Below, in pieces: positions 57,630 to 64,000 of a stretch of 64,000 nt of DNA (the first letter of the stretch is position 1; each line of letters begins with the position of its first letter). The translations under genes and the position numbers were made by a program. The stretch is from Acanthosepion esculentum. Its lineage: Eukaryota; Mollusca; Cephalopoda; Sepiida; Sepiidae. Under the pieces are notes generated by a model. It was not told the origin of the DNA, searched no databases, and worked only from the letters and a program-made list of their open reading frames with translations. Location: NCBI GenBank assembly GCA_964036315.1, contig OZ038478.1, positions 148,936,683-149,000,682 of the forward strand, read 5' to 3'.

Positions 57630-57690
57630 TTATTCGGACTGTTATCCTCATCTAATATGGCAATGAAGATGAGGATAACAGTCCGAATAA
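57630..57690. repeat. Perfect 24-bp hairpin, 13-base loop
   Basis: 57630-57653 is the exact reverse complement of 57667-57690 (TTATTCGGACTGTTATCC and its mate). Homology stops abruptly at both outer ends. Confidence 0.93.
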
Positions 57691-57724
57691 TATAAATAAT
57701 GTAAGAAATATACATATATATATA

Positions 57725-58140
57725 TGCAAACACAAACATATACTTATTATTTCAAACGTCATTTCTAGTCGATACTCTTGTTTGATTAGTCGACATGTAT
57801 TTTTAACAATTAACTCTACCAGCTCTAATTAAAAAAATACGTCAGTTCCAGTTCTCTCACAAGTAGTCATACACACAGTACTAGATTGGCAGTTAGGTCT
57901 CATTATTTTACAGATGAACTTGCTAGATATAACTAAGTTCTATTCTAATAGATTCTTCTCTCAGAGATATAACATTTGTGGAATACCCCAGATTCTTTCT
58001 TTCCTGTCAACTATAATCTACAAAAAATTAAAATTAATCTTCATCGTCTGTCTACTTGAATCCTGTTATTTTATTGCATTCTGTTCCCTTTACACTCACT
58101 AATCGCTTATGTCTTAGTGGCTACATAGCCTTGCTTGAGG
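57725..58140. other. Stretch without a supported gene
   Basis: No domain seen in the 62-codon frame at 57914-58102. Confidence 0.35.
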
Positions 58141-58142
58141 TG

Positions 58143-58148
58143 ACATTA

Positions 58149-58217
<69 letters not shown>
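58143..58217. repeat. (ATT)n microsatellite
   Basis: About 24 ATT trinucleotide units, the only trinucleotide array of this size in the window. Confidence 0.97.
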
Positions 58218-58222
<5 letters not shown>

Positions 58223-58467
58223 GCACTCAAACATCAAGAAAAAACTTAACGCATAATCGAAAACACGGTTATAAATTATAATTTACTTCAATGGATAGGT
58301 TTGTGACACACATCTCATATGTGAGGGATGAGTGGTTATTAGCCTTCAACTTCATTTTCATGTGTGCTGGTTGGGAGAATATAGTAATAGTTAAAATACT
58401 AACACATATACAAATATATACATACACGCTCATTCATATACATATATAAATACTTTCGCATGCATAT

Positions 58468-58736
58468 TGTTGTGGTAGGATCCACCTAATTTGCATAGTG
58501 GAGTACCGACCACATAAATATGGTTGGTACCGGGAAGAGAGGGGAACGAATCAAGAGATTCAACCAGAAACTCTGCCCGACTGCGAATCAGTCAACACAT
58601 TCTCCAGGAACGGTCTTCCCAGGAATATACAAAAGACTATATGTAAATATTGTGTACACTTTCTTGTTTCAATACATTTTGTTCTAAGTACATTTTGTGT
58701 TGCATTATTATTCCATGCATTAGTCAAGTTTCAACA
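58468..58736 (+). repeat. Gypsy element 2, 5' LTR
   Basis: TGTTGTGG...TTTCAACA. The TATA-box position reads CATAAATA (58513-58520), whereas the 3' LTR has TATAAATA. The promoter of the 5' LTR may therefore be weakened. Confidence 0.95.
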
Positions 58737-59444
58737 ATGGCAACGAGGTAGAAAGAACCATAAGAAAAAAAAAGAATTAATAATTGAGAGCCTTCAACAA
58801 TTGGGACAAGTCATTGAAGAACAGAGGCGGAAGGAAAAAATTATTAATTAAAAGTCCAACATTTAACGTAACGACGAAGGATTTTGAACTTCTGGATATT
58901 TAGAACTCGTTAAAGGACGACTAAGCATAAAGGAACGTTCACTCAGAAAAATTTGAAATGTGTCGTAAAACGAATAACGGTGATTTTAAATTGAAAAAGT
59001 TATCGAAAACGAGACACCCGTTAAAAATAAAAAAAATAAAAACTGGCCGACTACAAAAACATGCATGGAATTAAAAGGCGCACAAATACACCGTGTCGAC
59101 TTTGAAAGGTAACGAACTTTTAAAAAATTATTTTTTTTTGTTTGTTCAACAATATTTTATAGTGACGAATTTACCTCTGATAATAAAAATCAGAAGTTGT
59201 CATTGAAATACGCGAACAGAAGTCGAAAACGAAAAAAAATGTCCGACGGTCTCTGTTCACAAAAAAAAAAAAAAAAAAAAGAGAAAAAAATACCAAAGTT
59301 GATTATCACGGGCTTGAATGTAAAAGCAAGACATAAAATAAAAAAGTCGTAAGTTGTTTCGATTTTTCTGGTCAGCTTATATTATATCCGTGGATACACA
59401 AATTAAAAGTATATTCTTTGTTGCATGAACACTATCAGCTAAAG
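58737..59444 (+). promoter_or_regulatory. Gypsy 2 leader with PBS
   Basis: The PBS-like TGGCAACGAGG begins two bases after the LTR. In gypsy 1 the same site reads TGGCGACGAAG. The tRNA primer is not identified. The leader is A-rich, with a poly(A) run at 59261-59280. A 117-codon frame from inside the LTR to 58851 is probably not a gene. Confidence 0.7.
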
Positions 59445-60590
59445 ATGGATGAATTATCCAAAGTCATATCTGAATTATTCAAATCCCAGCAGTTGAGTCA
59501 GCAACGTCAAAATGAACAGTTTGCCTTATTAATAAGGGAACAACAGATAGCACAGCAAAAATATCAAGAAAAGCAAGATGAAAGACAGCAAAAATATCAA
59601 GAAAAGCAACAGGAAAGACTGGGAAAACAGGAATAAATGCAGATGAAGGTTTTAGAAACTCAAAAGTTAACACTGGAGAAATTAAACAACTATCAGGCAA
59701 ATGAAGGAAATTCTTCATATTCTAATAACACCATATTTAATTCGCTGGAAACATTCAACTATGTGCCAGACGAAGAAAAAACGTTTGAAGCGTACTTTAA
59801 ACGATATGAAGATATGTTCTACACAGACTGTGAAAACTGGTCGAATTCAAGAAAAGTCAGTCTATTACTAAGAAAGCTAGGTACAGCAGAACATAGCAAA
59901 TTTGTAGATTTTAATTCTACCGAGAAAAATGAAGGAATTGGAATTCTCGGAAACAGTGAAATTGCTAAAGGAGCTGTTTGGAACAAATATGTCGCTTTGG
60001 CATAAGCGATGGTTATGCATGAATGTCTCTAAATCCGACGATCAGGATTACTTAACATATGCATCTAGAGTGAATAGACATTGTGACAACATCAGATTGG
60101 CAGAGGTTACGGTTGAAGAATTCAAGTGTTTAATTTTTGCTCAAGGACTGGTATCCAGTAAGAGTGCTGAAATAAGACGTAGAGTTTTGTCTAAACTCGA
60201 ATCTGAACAAAACCTTACCCTGCAAAAGTTAGCAGAGGAGTGTCAGCGGGCCGTAAGTTTAAAGAAAGAGTCTCAAAAAATCGAAGAAGCTGGCATTGCT
60301 TATATTAAAAAATTTTTTAAAAAACAGTCAAATTACCCATCAGCAAAAAACTGGAGTAAAAATTCGGCGTATTTTAAAAATAGACAAGAAAAATTAAATA
60401 AAAAGAACGAGGATGAAAAAAAGGTCCCACCATATAATTGCAGACGTTGCAACGAAAGACACTGGGAGGTAAATTGGCCATATAGAAATAAGAAATGTTT
60501 CGTGTGCCACAAGAATGGACACAAAGGATCGTGTTGTAAAACGAAAAAATTCAATAGCCGAATTAGACAAACAAATTCGAATATCAAATC
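59445..60590 (+). pseudogene. Gypsy 2 gag remnant
   Basis: The ATG at 59445 is chosen because the N-terminus then matches gypsy 1 ('MDELSKVISELFKSQQ'). A glutamine-rich coiled part ('QEKQDERQQKYQEKQQERL') follows and a TAA at 59634-59636 stops the frame. The capsid-like part continues ('LETFNYVPDEEKTFEAYFKR'; 'LLLRKLGTAEHSKFVDF'), then shifts frame near 59925. The nucleocapsid shows 'CFVCHKNGHKGSCC' (CX2CX4HX4C) and an earlier knuckle 'CRRCNERHWEVNWPY', in which the final Cys is Trp. Confidence 0.88.
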
Positions 60591-60599
60591 AGATAGAGA

Positions 60600-61140
60600 T
60601 TTGAGGAAATATGTGACGACTGAAATATGTAAAAAGAATATCAAATTTCAACTCGATTCGGGTTCAGATTTAACAATAATGAACTATAAAACATGGAAAA
60701 TTTTAAAAAGGCCTACAATAATGAAGTCAACGAAACTCGCTCGAACGGTAACTAGAAAGGAAATTAACTTCGAAGGCGAAGTTGTACTTCCCATGAAATT
60801 GAACGGGATCGTTAAAAAAATAAAAGTTTTCATTCTGAAAAATGGAGAAAACTTGATGGGTACAGATTTTATTGAAACATTCGAATTGTGGGATAAACCG
60901 TTAAACTCATTCTGCAGAAAAGTAGAAAGTAATACGCAAACAAGACAGGACATTAAAGATGAATTAAAGAAAAAGTTTCCGGAAACCTTCACACCTGGTC
61001 TTGGAAGATGTAACAAGTTTGAAGCTAAATTTGAATTAAAGGAAAATACTATGCCAATTTTTAAAAAGAAACGTAACGTGCCTTTCGCAAGTGTAGAGAA
61101 AATTAAGGAAGAACTTGACAGGGAATTATTTCGAAAGTAG
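60600..61140 (+). pseudogene. Gypsy 2 aspartic protease
   Basis: Within the long frame 59929-61140, 'FQLDSGSDLTIMNYKTW' carries the DSG catalytic motif at 60655-60663. 'ENLMGTDFIETFELWD' follows. The frame ends at a TAG (61138-61140), where a frameshift near 61130 separates it from the RT. The protease region itself is uninterrupted. Confidence 0.88.
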
Positions 61141-62480
61141 AATCTAATTCATCGGCTGCGCTGATTGTGTGCATAAAAAAGAAATCAAACCAAATCAGAG
61201 TCTGCGTTGATTTTTCGACAGGGTTGAACTCGGTAATTAAGGACTACCATTACCCGTTACCGAGTACGGAGGAGATTTTTAACAAGCTAAATGGTGGAGT
61301 TATATTTTCAAAAATCGACATATCAGATGCCTACCTCAAAATTCACGTCGAAGACGAATATTCGAAGTTACTAGGGATAAACGCGAATATAGGTTTATTC
61401 AAGTACAATAGCCTTCCCTTTGGTATTAAAGTGGCACCAGCCATTTTTCAACAAGCTATGGACGTCATGTGGAATGATTTAGATTTTGCGTGCTCCTACT
61501 TAGACGACATCATAGTAAGGAGCGCAACCGTCGACGAACATCGAGAGCATCTCAATCAAGTATTTAAAAAGATTCAGGACTTTGGATTTGAAGTCAAAGA
61601 GTCAAAGTGCGAATTTGGGTTGGATGAAATTAAGTATTTAGGTCACATAATCAACAAAAATTGCAGATTTCCAGATCCGGAAAGGTCCATTGCGATTAGA
61701 GACATGCCGACGCCTACTAATGTGGCGACGCTACAGAGTTTTCTGGGGATCGCAAATTATTATCAAGCGTTCATTAAAGGAATGTACAATCTAAGAGCTC
61801 CGTTGAATGAACTACTAAAAAAAGACAAGGCATGAGAATGGACGGTAGAATGTCAGAAAGCTTTTGATGAAATAAAGAAAATGCTTATATCCGACCTCTT
61901 TTTAACCCATTACAATCCAAAACTTGATATTGTAGTGGCAAGTGACGCCAGTTCATACGGGATAGGAGCGTGTATTCAACACATAATGCCAGATGGTTCT
62001 AGAAAACCAATTGCACATGCTTCGAGAACTTTACTCCCAGGAGAAAGAAGTTACTCAAAGATAGAAAAATAGGATCTGAGTATCATTTTTGCCACAACAA
62101 AATTTCATAGATACATCTACGGCAGACATTTTATGCTAGAAATGGATCATAAACCTCTGATCACTATTTTTGGTTCAAAGAAAGGGTTACCCGTTTATAC
62201 GGCAAATCGACTGTTGAGATGGGGAACCATTCTTCTCAATTATGCTTTTCACATAAAGCACCTATCATCCAAAAATATAATTCATGCGGATAGTTTATCA
62301 AGACTCGTACCGAGTCAAGAAGAAAAATTCGAAGAATCAATTATTGCAAATATTAGAGCAGATTATGAGGTGAAAAGCATGGTAAACAACATTTTAAGAG
62401 AGCTACCGGTTACACCAAAGGAAATCAAAAAAGAAGCTGAAAGCGATGATTTCATTTTAGAAATAAAAAGCAAATGACCA
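61130..62480 (+). pseudogene. Gypsy 2 reverse transcriptase and RNase H
   Basis: RT (61167-61835): 'QIRVCVDFSTGLNSVIKDYH', 'FSKIDISDAYLKI', 'LPFGIKVAPAIFQQAMD' and the catalytic 'YLDD' (61497-61508), followed by 'FLGIANYYQ' in the thumb. A TGA at 61833-61835 and a TAG near 62070 interrupt it. The RNase H part contains 'VVASDASSYGIGACIQH' (with the catalytic D), 'HASRTLLPGERSYSKIEK', 'FHRYIYGRHF' and 'IHADSLSRLVP'. The catalytic residues of both domains look intact, and only these two stops were noticed. Confidence 0.9.
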
Positions 62481-62484
62481 AAAT

Positions 62485-63604
62485 GTGCAGGAGATTTATT
62501 CAATATGTGACGCATTTTTATTATATGGTGAGAGAGTAGTAGTACCAAAAAAGTTGCAGAAAAGAATACTACGGGACTTTCATATGGGTCACCCGGGGGT
62601 TAATAGAACAAAAAGCTTAATGCGAAGCTTTGTATATTGGAAAGGAATGGATGTGGATATCGCAAACATGGTTCATTGATGTAAAGGGTGTGCGTTAGCA
62701 GCTAAGGCACCATCTATAGTACACAAACCATAGCCCAAGACGGATCATCCGTGGACAAGATTACACATTGATTTCGCTGGTCCAGTAGAAGATTATTACT
62801 ACTTAATAGTGGTAGATAGTTTTACAAAATGGCCGGAAGTACTACGCTGCAAAAAGCCTACGTCCAATACCACAACAACTTTCTTGCATGAACTATTTGC
62901 ACGGTTCGGTGTTCCAGAGTGTATTGTGAGTGACAATGGTACACAATTCACTTCTGAAATTTAAGGAATTTTGTAAGTTATATCAAATTAACCACATAAC
63001 GAAGCCGCCGTATCATCCGAGGTCCAATGGACACGCAGAAAGATTTGTCGATACTTTAAAGCGCGCTCTGAAGAAAGCCTCAGGAGTTCCAACGGAAAAG
63101 GCGCTTCAGCAATTCCTACAAGTATACAGAATCACGCCAACCCAGAGAACACAATCAAACATGGCACCAGCTGAACTAATGTTCGCTAGGAAAGTTAAGT
63201 CAGTGTTTGACAAGCTTTTGCCAGGAAAAAATAGAGTAAAGAATACTATGTATACAGCTAGAAAAAGATACAACTCCGGAGAGAAGGTGTTTTTCAAGTG
63301 CTACAAAAACAACGTTGAGTTCTGGGAGCGAGGCATAGTGGACAAGAGAATCGGTGACCTGATTTACATAATTAAAGGATCGAAGAATACTCATAAAATG
63401 CACCAGAACCAACTTAAAAAATGTTACGTTCTAGAGCATGAAGAGAGTATACCGGATGAGGAGGAAGATCCCATTGATGTAATGTATGATATTTTTCAAG
63501 TAGAACCTCCGCAGAATACTCCTGAACCGAGAAGATCCGGTAGGAAGCGAAAGTTCACGGACCCATTGGAAGTGAATCCAAAACGGAAAAGATATAAAAA
63601 TTAA
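62485..63604 (+). pseudogene. Gypsy 2 integrase
   Basis: The HHCC zinc region has 'FHMGHPGVNRTKSLM' and 'CKGCALAAKAPS', with a TGA just before it (62677-62679). The catalytic triad is present: D in 'LHIDFAGP' (about 62770), D in 'SDNGTQFTS' (about 62930) and E in 'SNGHAERFVDT' (about 63040). A one-base frameshift at about 62955-62961 moves the second half into the 62930-63604 frame. The C-terminal tail ends 'PEPRRSGRKRKF' and 'NPKRKRYKN', a basic, NLS-like end. No chromodomain seen. Confidence 0.9.
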
Positions 63605-63725
63605 GCGGATGGACATATGCATATGAAGTATGCAAATGGGATCTACAAAGAAATAGCCATAATCATCATCCCATATAGGAAGCCAGTTTGAAATCCAAAA
63701 GGGATTCCAAGGCTTAGGAGGGGGG
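63605..63725 (+). promoter_or_regulatory. Gypsy 2 3' untranslated region and polypurine tract
   Basis: The tract GGAGGGGGG ends immediately before the 3' LTR TGTTGTGG and would prime plus-strand synthesis. Confidence 0.8.
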
Positions 63726-63993
63726 TGTTGTGGTGGGATCCACCTAATTTGCATAGTGGAGTACCGACCATATAAATATGGTTGGTACCGGGAAGAGAGG
63801 GGACGAATCAAGAGATTCAACCAGAGACTCTGCCCGACTGCGAATCAGTCAACACATTCTCCAGGAACGGTCTTCCCAGGGTTATACAAAAGACTATATG
63901 TAAATATTGTGTACACTTTCTTGTTTCAATACATTTTGTTCTAAGTACATTTTGTGTTGCATTATTATTCCATGCATTAGTCAATTTTCAACA
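63726..63993 (+). repeat. Gypsy element 2, 3' LTR
   Basis: 268 bp. TATAAATA at 63771-63778. It ends TTTTCAACA, followed by the CATAT duplication and the end of the window. Confidence 0.95.
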
Positions 63994-64000
63994 CATATAT

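Larger units (their letters stand above)
58468..63993 (+). mobile_element. Gypsy element 2 (Ty3/gypsy LTR retrotransposon), recent but inactivated
   Basis: 5,526 bp with LTRs of 269 and 268 bp, flanked by CATAT on both sides (58463-58467 and 63994-63998). The LTRs differ by about six substitutions and one indel, so the insertion is fairly young. Order: LTR, PBS-like TGGCAACGAGG (58738-58748), leader, gag, protease, RT, RNase H, integrase, polypurine tract (63713-63725), LTR. There is no env-like frame. All ORFs are broken by stops or frameshifts, so it needs proteins from elsewhere to move. Confidence 0.95.

Noticed and set aside
60333..61016. Minus-strand frames of 103-110 codons in gypsy 2
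   Set aside because: Antisense of gag and protease, with no domain of their own.
58468..63993. An env-like gene making gypsy 2 an errantivirus
   Set aside because: Integrase ends at 63604 and only 121 bases remain before the 3' LTR. There is no room for a glycoprotein frame.

Overview
The window is eukaryotic, AT-rich, non-coding accessory DNA. I find no host protein-coding gene, no tRNA or rRNA gene, no operon and no bacterial signal. I infer a mollusc, most likely an octopus-like cephalopod. The reasons are the very high density of (AT)n, (CA)n and compound microsatellites and the mixture of Penelope-like elements, Ty3/gypsy elements, several LINE lineages, a Helitron, a mariner derivative and tRNA-derived SINE-like pieces. 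The species call is an inference from this composition, not a database match.

Layout. 1-2600: AT microsatellites, two fold-back repeats (729-842, 943-1350) and a dispersed repeat. 2865-3590: a LINE 3' fragment. 3870-6010: a full-span but decayed Penelope-like element (PLE) with RT and GIY-YIG parts. 6450-10830: microsatellites and DNA I cannot assign. 10836-12857: a 2-kb non-coding element with long inverted ends. 13240-15400: two LINE RT remnants on the minus strand. 16180-19960: small inverted-repeat and SINE candidates, a LINE tail, a 79-bp tandem duplication and one copy of a microsatellite-bearing repeat family. 19968-24865: complete but inactivated gypsy element 1 (minus) with a repeated PBS leader. 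27978-28213: a hairpin-dense insertion flanked by a 16-bp direct repeat. 28790-30720: two LINE remnants. 31299-34730: LTR-like candidates, microsatellites and PLE fragments. 35908-36136 and 43625-43982: solo LTRs. 36137-42480: further copies of the microsatellite-bearing family, one carrying a SINE, and a GIY-YIG remnant with a perfect hairpin. 44200-45790: a second kind of RT/GIY-YIG remnant. 46598-46723: a perfect 61-bp-arm palindrome. 47530-50035: two LINE remnants. 50113-52290: a PLE whose RT is split by an (AT)n tract. 52690-52896: a 100-bp inverted repeat. 53069-53436: a mariner-derived MITE. 54120-56510: a 5' Helitron fragment with a repeated N-terminus. 58468-63993: complete gypsy element 2 (plus) with a perfect 5-bp target duplication.

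How the parts work together. Gypsy 1 and gypsy 2 share the gag, protease, RT, RNase H and integrase order and the same C-terminal tail type, so they belong to one lineage. No element in the window has a complete open frame, so any movement would need proteins from elsewhere. The recurring theme is the link between microsatellites and mobile DNA. LTRs, hairpins and a SINE sit in or beside (AT)n tracts, and a dispersed family carries its own internal TA/CA tract and ends at a conserved junction into (AT)n. That family, the palindromes and the structured insertion at 27978-28213 are the best candidates for something not yet described.
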